Shown here: one piece after another, positions 26,451-33,866 of the stretch | Numbering within the stretch: the stretch's first letter is position 1 | Layout: every line of letters begins with the position of its first letter | Notes under the pieces: generated by a model | Databases searched by the model: none | What the model was told of the DNA's origin: nothing | Seen by the model: the letters and a program-made list of their open reading frames with translations, nothing else | Program-made: the position numbers and the translations under genes | From: Bacteroidales bacterium | GTDB lineage: Bacteria > Bacteroidota > Bacteroidia > Bacteroidales > UBA932 | DNA length: 64,000 nt | Reading direction: 5' to 3' | Assembly (NCBI GenBank): GCA_017439305.1 | Contig: JAFSJK010000088.1 | Coordinates: forward strand, 1-64,000

Positions 26451-27525
26451 GGCTGCATTCCTCCATCATTTGAATGAACTTGTCGAACAGACAGACATTG
26501 TCCTGGGGACCAGGGGCGGACTCCAGGTGGAACTGGACTCCATACACCTTGTCCTCCTTGTTTTCGAATCCCAGCACATATCCTTCAGGAACCAGGACGT
26601 GGGTGGGAGTGAGGCGGGTGCCTTCCATGGAACCGAAGCGGTAGGTCTGGTTCAGGACGGCGATGTTGATCCGGCCGCTGGCAAGGTCCCGGACCGGGTG
26701 GTCGCCGTGCATGCCGCAGCCCATCGGGGTGAGTTCCGCGCCGTATTCCAGGCCGATGGCTTCCATGCCGAGGCCGATGCCGAACACGGGAACCTTGCCT
26801 TTGATCTCGGCAAAAAGGCTCCGGATCTCAGGGGCTTCCAGGGCCGAGACCGGACCGTTGGACAGCAGGACGCCGTCCGGATTGAAGGCGAGGATGTCGG
26901 CCGCCGGCGTGTTGAAAGGGACGATGGTCACGTTGCAACCCCGCTCTTTCAGGCGGGTGAGGATGCTCTGCTTGATGCCGCAATCCACCGCCACGACATG
27001 GAACCGGTGGTTGGAGGTGCGGGTGACCCAGCGCTTGCGGCAGCTCACGCGGCGCACGAGGTCTGTAGGACGCTCCGTGGCGGCGATCAGGGCGAGCGCT
27101 TCCTCCTTGGGAAGGTCAGCCCCCACGATGGCGGCCATGGGCCTTCCGGAATCCCGGATGATCTTGGTAAGCATCCGGGTGTCCACGCCGCTGAGGCAGG
27201 GGATTCCGTGTTCTTCCAGCTCTTCTTCCAGCGTCTTGGTGGAGCGGAAGTTGCTGGGGGTGTCGCAGCATTCGCGCACCACGAGGCCGCCGATGTCCGT
27301 GCTGCGGGATTCATAGTCTTCGTCGGTAATGCCGTAGTTTCCTACGAGGGGATAGGTCATCACGACGATCTGGTGGGCATAGGAAGGGTCGGAGACGATC
27401 TCCTGGTACCCGACCACCGAGGTGTTGAAGACAATCTCGCAGACGCTGCGACGGTCGGCTCCGAAGCCTGTCCCGAAGAATTCCTCTCCGGTTTCCAGCA
27501 CCAGTTTCTTTGCGGGTCTGATCAT
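26443..27525 (-). CDS. carA: Carbamoyl-phosphate synthase small chain, glutaminase site degenerate
   Basis: A 360-residue CarA by length, N-terminal domain and overall alignment. The class I glutamine amidotransferase domain (residues about 175-355) has lost key residues. The usual GICLGHQ is GIGLGME, putting Gly251 (codon GGC, 26773-26775) where the nucleophilic Cys should be. SNGPGDP is SNGPVSA (222-228). The QNHGF loop is LNQTY (291-295). The His and Glu of the triad remain (FHLES, His333 and Glu335). By analogy with ammonia-dependent vertebrate CPS I, which also lacks the Cys, it probably cannot hydrolyse glutamine. It overlaps pyrC by 4 bases. The structural role with CarB is presumably kept. 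Confidence 0.93.
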   Translation of the reverse strand: MIRPAKKLVLETGEEFFGTGFGADRRSVCEIVFNTSVVGYQEIVSDPSYAHQIVVMTYPLVGNYGITDEDYESRSTDIGGLVVRECCDTPSNFRSTKTLEEELEEHGIPCLSGVDTRMLTKIIRDSGRPMAAIVGADLPKEEALALIAATERPTDLVRRVSCRKRWVTRTSNHRFHVVAVDCGIKQSILTRLKERGCNVTIVPFNTPAADILAFNPDGVLLSNGPVSALEAPEIRSLFAEIKGKVPVFGIGLGMEAIGLEYGAELTPMGCGMHGDHPVRDLASGRINIAVLNQTYRFGSMEGTRLTPTHVLVPEGYVLGFENKEDKVYGVQFHLESAPGPQDNVCLFDKFIQMMEECSHA

Positions 27526-28640
27526 AGGGTTGTCAAGTTATCGTTATATACTGTCTTTCCATTGAATACGGTCCTGCAGATCCTGCCGTAGACCTCGGCC
27601 CCCTCGAAAGGCGTGGCCCGGCCCATGGAGGCGAAGTCGCCGCTGCGGATGATGAAGGGGGTGTCCAGGTCCACTTCGACATAGTCCTGCGGCGCTTCCG
27701 GGAGACGGAAGATGCGGCGGGGAGCGACGGCCATCGCTTCCACCAGGCGTTCCAGGCTGATGCGGCCGGTTCTTACCAGCCGGGTGTAAAGGACCGGGAA
27801 TGCGGTTTCCAGCCCCACGATGCCCATGGCACTGCCGGCGAGCCCCCGGGATTTCTCTTCGGCCGAATGGGGTGCGTGGTCCGTCGCTACAACATCGATG
27901 GTGCCGTCAGAGAGCCCTTGGATGAGGGCTTCCCGGTCATCGGCGCTCCGCAGCGGGGGATTCATCTTGAAACGGCCGTCTTCCTGGAGGTCGTCTTCGC
28001 ACAGCGTGAGATAGTGGGGGGCGGTTTCGCAGGTGACCCTGACGCCGCTTGCCTTGGCCTGGCGGATGATATCGACGCTTTCGGCCGTGGAAATATGGCA
28101 GACATGGTACCGGCATCCGGTCTCGGCGGCGAGTTCGACGTCGCGGGCAATCTGGCCCCACTCACTCTCGGAGCAGATTCCCCGATGGCCGTGTTCACGG
28201 CAGTAGCGTCCGTCGTGGATGTATCCTCCATGGAGGAGCGTATTGTCTTCGCAGTGGGCGGCGATAATCACGTCTTCGGCTGCCGCTGCACGCATGGCTT
28301 CCCGCATGATTTCCCGGTGCTGGACACCGCTGCCGTCGTCGGAGAAGGCGGCACACGCGCCTTTGAGGGCGTGGAAATCAACCAATTCCAGTCCTTGCCG
28401 TCCTTTCGTGATGGATCCGTAGGGGAGTACCTGGATCAAGGCGTCCCGGCGGATGGCTTCCAGTTCCACGGCCAGATGTTCCGGGCTGTCGGGAACGGGA
28501 TCGAGGTTGGGCATGGTACACACCAGCGTGTATCCGCCCCGGGCGGCGGCCCGGCTGCCGCTGCGGATGGTTTCCTTCCAGGTTTGTCCCGGCTCACGGA
28601 AATGGACGTGAAGGTCGGTGAAGGCAGGGAGCGTTACCAT
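27522..28640 (-). CDS. pyrC: Dihydroorotase, class I, short N-terminus
   Basis: A 372-residue amidohydrolase that closes carbamoyl aspartate to dihydroorotate. Metal and catalytic motifs are complete: DLHVHFREPG, AFSDDGS, AHCEDN, CHIST and ATDHAPH. The ATG at 28640 gives MVTLPAFTDLHVHF, so the roughly 45-residue N-terminal beta segment of usual class I enzymes is missing, while the C-terminal strands are present. An in-frame ATG at 28703 would add 21 residues but crosses the terminator and adds no beta domain. It is the first structural gene of the pyr operon, 11 bases past the leader terminator. Confidence 0.92.
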   Translation of the reverse strand: MVTLPAFTDLHVHFREPGQTWKETIRSGSRAAARGGYTLVCTMPNLDPVPDSPEHLAVELEAIRRDALIQVLPYGSITKGRQGLELVDFHALKGACAAFSDDGSGVQHREIMREAMRAAAAEDVIIAAHCEDNTLLHGGYIHDGRYCREHGHRGICSESEWGQIARDVELAAETGCRYHVCHISTAESVDIIRQAKASGVRVTCETAPHYLTLCEDDLQEDGRFKMNPPLRSADDREALIQGLSDGTIDVVATDHAPHSAEEKSRGLAGSAMGIVGLETAFPVLYTRLVRTGRISLERLVEAMAVAPRRIFRLPEAPQDYVEVDLDTPFIIRSGDFASMGRATPFEGAEVYGRICRTVFNGKTVYNDNLTTL

Positions 28641-28651
28641 TCCTGATACAT

Positions 28652-28680
28652 AAAAAAAAGACAACCCGTCAAGGCTGTCT
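28652..28680 (-). terminator. Intrinsic terminator in the pyr leader (putative attenuator)
   Basis: On the transcribed strand an 8-bp stem (AGACAGCC with GGTTGTCT, one G-U pair) and 6-base loop are followed at once by eight U residues. It lies between the pyr promoter and pyrC, so it would stop transcription before the operon unless disrupted. Confidence 0.85.
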
Positions 28681-28752
28681 GCAAACAAATATATGGACCT
28701 CATCGGTCCGACCGATGCCGAGTGTCTGGGATATGATGGACATACTCAACAT
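28669..28752 (-). CDS. Putative pyr leader peptide
   Basis: A 27-codon frame (or 24 codons from an in-frame ATG at 28743) starts just downstream of the predicted pyr transcription start. Its stop TGA (28669-28671) falls in the loop of the leader terminator. Just before the hairpin the message is U-rich (around 28684-28694). This is the layout of the E. coli pyrBI leader, where a ribosome close behind a paused polymerase prevents terminator folding at low UTP. The peptide has no family and is likely only a sensor. Translation is not shown. Confidence 0.5.
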   Translation of the reverse strand: MLSMSIISQTLGIGRTDEVHIFVCRQP

Positions 28753-28761
28753 TCCGGACTG

Positions 28762-28794
28762 CAAAGTTACTGCTTTTTCCGGCAATTCTGCAAA
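28762..28794 (-). promoter_or_regulatory. pyr operon promoter
   Basis: On the reverse strand TTTG (28791-28794), a 21-base spacer and TAACTTTG (28762-28769) match the Bacteroidetes -33/-7 consensus exactly. Expected start of transcription is near 28755-28757. Confidence 0.85.
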
Positions 28795-28812
28795 TTTTTC
28801 CAGCCCGAAATA

Positions 28813-28831
28813 TCAACAATCCGCCTGTTGA
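28813..28831. promoter_or_regulatory. Palindrome between the divergent pyr and pur promoters
   Basis: TCAACA and TGTTGA, 7 bases apart, lie midway between the two -33 boxes and are followed by an A-rich stretch (28832-28850). A shared operator is possible; no regulator gene is visible nearby. Confidence 0.35.
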
Positions 28832-28860
28832 AAAAAGATTAAAAATAAATGTGAAAAGGA

Positions 28861-28892
28861 TTTGCGCCATCCGGATATTCGGTTTAACTTTG
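28861..28892 (+). promoter_or_regulatory. pur operon promoter
   Basis: TTTG (28861-28864), a 20-base spacer and TAACTTTG (28885-28892) match the consensus exactly, with the same -7 octamer as the divergent pyr promoter. The leader to purE is only about 25 bases, too short for a riboswitch. Confidence 0.85.
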
Positions 28893-28922
28893 CGACTTGT
28901 TAGTAGAAAAACGCTTTACTGA

Positions 28923-29393
28923 ATGAGCAAGGTAGCCATCATCATGGGCAGCGCCAGCGACTGGGACGTCATGTCCCCGGCCTGCTCCACCCTCGAAGAG
29001 TTCGGTATCCCCTACGAAAAACGCGTCCTCAGCGCCCACCGGAATCCCGGTCCGCTGGCCGACTATGTCCGGTCCGCCCGTGACAACGGGTTCGACATCA
29101 TCATCGCCGGCGCCGGCGGCGCGGCCCACCTGCCGGGCGTGATTGCGGCCCTGACCACCCTCCCGGTCATCGGCATCCCGGTCAAGTCCAAGGCCCTGAA
29201 CGGCCTGGATTCCCTCCTGTCCATCGTCCAGATGCCGTCCGGCATCCCCGTTGCGACGATGGCTATCGACGGGGCGAAAAACGCGGCGCTCTACGCCGTC
29301 GCCATCCTCGCCCTCCAGGACGACGCTCTCCGGAAGAAACTGGAGGATTTCCGCCAGCAGCAGAGCGACAAGGTCCTCCATACGGTTATCTGA
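28923..29393 (+). CDS. purE: 5-(carboxyamino)imidazole ribonucleotide mutase
   Basis: A 156-residue enzyme of purine synthesis moving the carboxyl group of N5-CAIR to give CAIR. Motifs [29 protein letters not shown] and [11 protein letters not shown] are all present and fit class I PurE, which normally works with PurK. No purK is in this window, so PurK may be elsewhere or the enzyme may rely on high CO2. First gene of the pur operon, directly behind a strong promoter. Confidence 0.95.
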   Translation: MSKVAIIMGSASDWDVMSPACSTLEEFGIPYEKRVLSAHRNPGPLADYVRSARDNGFDIIIAGAGGAAHLPGVIAALTTLPVIGIPVKSKALNGLDSLLSIVQMPSGIPVATMAIDGAKNAALYAVAILALQDDALRKKLEDFRQQQSDKVLHTVI

Positions 29394-29399
29394 ATACAA

Positions 29400-29431
29400 T
29401 GCCCACCCCCGCCACCCTGCGCCGGTGGGCA
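29400..29431 (+). other. Hairpin between purE and purL
   Basis: TGCCCACC and GGTGGGCA form an 8-bp stem with a 16-base loop, followed by TCTAATTTA. With no U run it is more likely an mRNA-processing or stability element than a terminator. Confidence 0.45.
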
Positions 29432-29446
29432 TCTAATTTAACGACT

Positions 29447-32400
29447 ATGAAGAGCAGGAGAATCTTTGTAGAAAAGAAGGAACAGTTCCGGGTGGAGGCG
29501 GCGAGCCTCCTCGCGGAGTTCAACGAGAACCTTTCCCTGAACCTGGGCTCCCTCAGGCTCATCAACGTGTATGACCTGTTCGGTTTTTCCGACGATCTCG
29601 TGGAGAAGAGCCGCTACAGCGTATTCGGGGAAGTCGTGACGGACACCGTCACCGACGGCATTCCCCTGGAGGGGAAGAAATACATCGCCGTGGAATACAT
29701 TCCCGGCCAGTTCGACCAGCGGGCCTCCTCGGCCGTGGACTGCGTCCACCTGATCGACCCGGAAGCGGACATCGAAATCAAGAGTTCCCGCCTTGTGGTG
29801 TTCGAGGACTCGGTTTCGGAAGAAACGCTCGCCCGGATCCGGCATTATTTCATCAATCCGGTCGAGTGCCGTGAGAAGGACCTTTCCGTCCTGGCGCTCG
29901 GCGAGAAGGCTTCCGTGAAGCCGCTGGAGGACCTGACGGGCTTCATCGGCCTTGCGCCGGAAGCGTACGCCGCGTTCTGCAAGGGCCACGGGCTGGCGAT
30001 GAATGCCGATGACCTCGGGGAAGTGGTGAAGTATTTCAAGGCCGAAGGCCGGAATCCTTCCGAGACGGAACTCCGCATCCTGGACACCTACTGGAGCGAC
30101 CACTGCCGCCACACCACTTTTACTTCGGTGCTGGAGGAAATTACGGTGGATGAATCATTTATGAAGTCTGAACTGGAGTCTTCCCTCCAACTGTTCGAAC
30201 AGATGCGCGCGGACCTCGGCCGCGGGAACAAGCCCCGCTGCCTGATGGAACTGGCGACCATCGGCGCCCGCTGGCTCCGCAAGCAGGGCAAGTTGGACGA
30301 CCTGGAGGTGAGCGAGGAGAACAATGCCTGCAGCATCTTTGTCAACGTGGACGTGGACGGAAAGACCGAAAAATGGCTCCTCCAGTTCAAGAACGAGACA
30401 CATAACCATCCGACCGAGATCGAGCCTTTCGGCGGAGCCGCCACCTGTCTGGGCGGTGCCATCCGCGACCCGCTTTCAGGTCGGGCTTATGTCTATCAGG
30501 CGATGCGCGTCACCGGCGCCGGAGATATCACGGCCCGGGTGGCCGATACCATTCCCGGCAAGCTGCCCCAGCGGATGATCAGCAAGAAGGCGGCCGCCGG
30601 TTATTCGAGTTATGGAAACCAGATCGGTCTGGCCACTACGCATGTGCGTGAAATCTATTCGGAGGGCTATACCGCCAAGCGTATGGAAATCGGTGCCGTC
30701 GTGGGGGCTGTCCGTGCTTCCGCCGTTCGGCGCGAGAGCCCCGCTCCCGGTGATGTGATCCTCCTGCTCGGCGGCCGTACCGGCCGTGACGGCATCGGCG
30801 GTGCCACCGGTTCTTCCAAAGAGCACACCGAGGCTTCCCTCGAAACTTGCGGCAGTGAAGTCCAGAAGGGTAACGCACCGGAGGAACGGCAGTTACAGCG
30901 CCTTTTCCGCCGTCCGGAAGTGACGAAACTCATCAAGAAGTCGAATGACTTCGGCGCCGGCGGCGTGAGTGTCGCCATCGGCGAACTGGCCGACGGCCTG
31001 GACATCTGGCTGGACCGCGTGCCTGCGAAATATGCCGGCCTGAACGCGACGGAACTCGCCATCAGCGAGTCCCAGGAGCGGATGGCCGTGGTCGTGGAAG
31101 CCGCCGACAAGGAACGCATGATGGAACTCTGCGCCGTGGACAACATCGAAGTCACTCACGTGGCCAATGTCACCGATACCGGCCGGATGCGGATGTTCTA
31201 CGGGGACCGGAAGGTCTGCGACCTGACCCGTGCCTTTATCGACAGTGCCGGCGCGAAGCACTATGCGAAGGCGGAGATCCTGCCTGTAGAGGACAGGGAT
31301 CCGTTCCTGCGGGAACCGGAAGGGGAGACGACGGAAGAAAAGATGTGTTCCGTAATGGGGTCTCCGAACGTGGCTTCCCAGAAGGGCCTCGTGGAGATGT
31401 TCGACTCCACGGTGGGCCGTTCCACCGTCCTGATGCCTTATGGCGGCCGTTTCCAGACGACCGAGACGCAGGTCTCCGTCCAGAAACTGCCCATGGACCA
31501 GTACACCGAAACCGCCAGCGTCATGGCCTTCGGCTACAACCCGGACCTGGCCGTCTGGAGCCCGTATCACAGCGCTGCCTATGCCGTCGTCGAGGCATGT
31601 ACCAAGGTAGCCTGCTCCGGTGCGGATTACAGCGGCATGCGTTTCTCCTACCAGGAGTACTTCGAGCGGATGACCAAGGATCCCCACACCTGGGGCAAGC
31701 CGCTTTCGGCTTTGCTGGGTACGCTCAAGATGCAGAAGGAGTTCGGTCTTCCGTCCATCGGCGGCAAAGACTCGATGAGCGGCACCTTCGAGCACATCCA
31801 TGTCCCTCCGACCCTCGTCGCTTTCGGTATTACCACCGTCGATGCGCGTCGCGTGATATCTCCGGAGTTCAAGGAAGCCGGCAACAGGATCTATCTCCTG
31901 AAGCATACCCCGCTTCCGAACCATATGCCCGACACGGACCAGTTGAAGGGCAACTGGGCCTTCCTGTACGATGAAATCGGCAGGAAGAATATCGTCTCTG
32001 CCTGGTCTCTGGCTTATGGCGGTGTTGCCGAAGCCCTCGTGAAGATGGCGATGGGAAATGGCCTCGGCGTGGATGTCACCGTTCCCGAAGCGGACCTGTT
32101 CTCTCTGGGATACGGTTCCGCCGTGGTGGAATCCAAGGTGGCCCTGAACCATCCCTGCGCCGTCGAACTCGGTGTCGTGACTTCCTCCGGCATCAAGGTC
32201 AATGGATGCGGGATGCTCCTGGAAGACCTGGAAAAGGCTTATGAAGGGCGCTATCGGAAGATTTATCCGTCCCGGGTGAAACCCGCTTTCGACGAACCGG
32301 TTCCTGCGGTGACTCCGGTCCCGTTCGATCCGGCGAACCTTGTCTATCCTGGTGCTCCGGTGGAGCGCCCTGTGGTGTGCCTGCCGGTGTTCCCGGGCTC

Positions 32401-33136
32401 CAACTGTGATTATGATACCGCCAAGGCTTTCCGCAAAGCCGGCGCCGAGGTCCGTCCCTTCGTGTTCCGGAACCTCACGCCGGAGGATGTGCTCCGTTCC
32501 ATCGACGACCTGTCCTCCCGGATCGGAGAAAGCCACATCCTCGCTTTCTGCGGCGGTTTCTCCTCCGGCGACGAACCGGACGGCAGCGGCAAGTTCATCG
32601 CCGACGTTATCAACAACGCCAAGGTGGGCGCTGCCATCACCGCCCTGCTGAAACGCGGAGGACTCATCCTGGGCATCTGCAACGGCTTCCAGGCCCTGGT
32701 GAAGAGCGGCCTGCTCCCGTACGGGAAACTGGGCTGCGTGACGCCGGATTCTCCGACGCTCTTCCGCAACGACATCAACCGCCACGTCTCCCTTATGGCC
32801 ACGACCGAGGTTGCCACGGTGAATTCCCCCTGGCTTTCCGGATTTACGAAGGGAGAACGTCACAGTATTGCCTTCAGCCATGGCGAGGGCAAGTTCGTCG
32901 TCGAGCCTTCGCTGGCCCGCGAACTCTTCGCCCGCGGTCAGGTGGCCTTCCGCTATGTGGACAATCCCAACGGCTCCCATTACGACATCGAGGGCATCGT
33001 GAGCCCCGACGGACATATCCTGGGAAAGATGGGACACAGCGAACGTTACGAGGAGCACCTCTTCAAGAACATCGCCGGCAACTGCCGCCAGCCCATCTTC
33101 GAAAACGCAGTCAATTACTTCAGAAAATCCCGATAA
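29447..33136 (+). CDS. purL: Phosphoribosylformylglycinamidine synthase
   Basis: A 1229-residue long-form FGAM synthase: N-terminal PurS-like and linker region, two ATP-binding halves (including the ETHNHPTEIEPFGGAATCLGG type motif near residue 320) and a C-terminal glutaminase domain. Unlike CarA and PurF in the same locus, its glutaminase looks intact: nucleophile in GICNGFQ, and His and Glu in MGHSERY. The ATG at 29447 is chosen over 29399 because the earlier one lies in the intercistronic hairpin and adds unrelated residues. The stop abuts the purC start. Confidence 0.95.
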   Translation: MKSRRIFVEKKEQFRVEAASLLAEFNENLSLNLGSLRLINVYDLFGFSDDLVEKSRYSVFGEVVTDTVTDGIPLEGKKYIAVEYIPGQFDQRASSAVDCVHLIDPEADIEIKSSRLVVFEDSVSEETLARIRHYFINPVECREKDLSVLALGEKASVKPLEDLTGFIGLAPEAYAAFCKGHGLAMNADDLGEVVKYFKAEGRNPSETELRILDTYWSDHCRHTTFTSVLEEITVDESFMKSELESSLQLFEQMRADLGRGNKPRCLMELATIGARWLRKQGKLDDLEVSEENNACSIFVNVDVDGKTEKWLLQFKNETHNHPTEIEPFGGAATCLGGAIRDPLSGRAYVYQAMRVTGAGDITARVADTIPGKLPQRMISKKAAAGYSSYGNQIGLATTHVREIYSEGYTAKRMEIGAVVGAVRASAVRRESPAPGDVILLLGGRTGRDGIGGATGSSKEHTEASLETCGSEVQKGNAPEERQLQRLFRRPEVTKLIKKSNDFGAGGVSVAIGELADGLDIWLDRVPAKYAGLNATELAISESQERMAVVVEAADKERMMELCAVDNIEVTHVANVTDTGRMRMFYGDRKVCDLTRAFIDSAGAKHYAKAEILPVEDRDPFLREPEGETTEEKMCSVMGSPNVASQKGLVEMFDSTVGRSTVLMPYGGRFQTTETQVSVQKLPMDQYTETASVMAFGYNPDLAVWSPYHSAAYAVVEACTKVACSGADYSGMRFSYQEYFERMTKDPHTWGKPLSALLGTLKMQKEFGLPSIGGKDSMSGTFEHIHVPPTLVAFGITTVDARRVISPEFKEAGNRIYLLKHTPLPNHMPDTDQLKGNWAFLYDEIGRKNIVSAWSLAYGGVAEALVKMAMGNGLGVDVTVPEADLFSLGYGSAVVESKVALNHPCAVELGVVTSSGIKVNGCGMLLEDLEKAYEGRYRKIYPSRVKPAFDEPVPAVTPVPFDPANLVYPGAPVERPVVCLPVFPGSNCDYDTAKAFRKAGAEVRPFVFRNLTPEDVLRSIDDLSSRIGESHILAFCGGFSSGDEPDGSGKFIADVINNAKVGAAITALLKRGGLILGICNGFQALVKSGLLPYGKLGCVTPDSPTLFRNDINRHVSLMATTEVATVNSPWLSGFTKGERHSIAFSHGEGKFVVEPSLARELFARGQVAFRYVDNPNGSHYDIEGIVSPDGHILGKMGHSERYEEHLFKNIAGNCRQPIFENAVNYFRKSR

Positions 33137-33865
33137 ATGGTCAAGGACAAACTCATATTCAACGGAAACGAGAAGCAGGTCTTCTCCACCGACGACCCGT
33201 GCCAGGTCATCTTCCGCTACAAGGACGTGACGACGGCCTTCCACGGCGTCAAGCGGGCCCGCTTCGCCGGCAAAGGCGCGCTGACGAGCCAGATTTCGGC
33301 CATCCTGCTGGGCTATCTTAACGACAACGGGGTGGAAACGCATTTCATCCGGACCCTTGGGGACGAGCGTGAGCAACTGTGCCGGATGATCGAGATCATT
33401 CCCCTTGAAGTGGTGTTCCACAACCGGATCTCCGGTTCCCTGGCGTCGAAACTGGGCGTTGAGGACGGTTTCAAGCCGTCGAACACCATCCTGGACCTGT
33501 GCTACAACAACGATGAACTCGGCGATCCGCTGATCAACCGGGACCAGGCCGTGGCCCTGCGTCTCGCGACCTATCAGGAATTGGACGGGATGTACGATAT
33601 CGTCCGCCGGTCAGGCCAGCTTCTGACGGACCTTCTCGACCGGGCCGGGATCGAACTGGTGGATGCCAAATTCGAGTTCGGACGGGCGGCCGATACCGGG
33701 GCCATCATCATCTCCGATGAAATCAGCCCCGATACCTGCCGGATGTGGGACAAGGAGACGGGGGAGCGGCTGGACAAGGACCGTTTCCGGCTGGATCTCG
33801 GCGACCTGGTCCCTTCCTACGGGATTGTCCTTGAAAAATTGAAAACCGCCTTGGATCTGGAATAA
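33137..33865 (+). CDS. purC: SAICAR synthetase
   Basis: A 242-residue ligase joining CAIR and aspartate. Family motifs are seen: NGNEKQVF near the start, EIIPLEVVFHNRISGS, LVDAKFEFG and IISDEISPDTCRMWD. Start directly follows the purL stop and the stop is 1 base from the purF ATG. Operon gene. Confidence 0.96.
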   Translation: MVKDKLIFNGNEKQVFSTDDPCQVIFRYKDVTTAFHGVKRARFAGKGALTSQISAILLGYLNDNGVETHFIRTLGDEREQLCRMIEIIPLEVVFHNRISGSLASKLGVEDGFKPSNTILDLCYNNDELGDPLINRDQAVALRLATYQELDGMYDIVRRSGQLLTDLLDRAGIELVDAKFEFGRAADTGAIIISDEISPDTCRMWDKETGERLDKDRFRLDLGDLVPSYGIVLEKLKTALDLE

Positions 33866-33866
33866 A

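Noticed and set aside
23403..26477. A 1024-codon open frame on the + strand opposite carB
   Set aside because: It mirrors the codon pattern of carB, has low-complexity Asp/Gly/His/Val-rich composition and no domain; a GC-rich antisense shadow.
28641..28760. PyrR-binding attenuator
   Set aside because: No pyrR gene or recognisable PyrR-binding loop; the leader frame and terminator fit a coupling mechanism better.
28893..28922. Purine riboswitch before purE
   Set aside because: The promoter leaves only about 25 bases of leader, too short for an aptamer.
29447..33136. Loss of glutaminase in PurL, expected after CarA and PurF
   Set aside because: The nucleophile in GICNGFQ and the His/Glu in MGHSERY are present.
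30893..33421. A long reverse-strand frame opposite purL and purC
   Set aside because: Crosses two certain genes, has no family resemblance and a biased composition typical of antisense frames.
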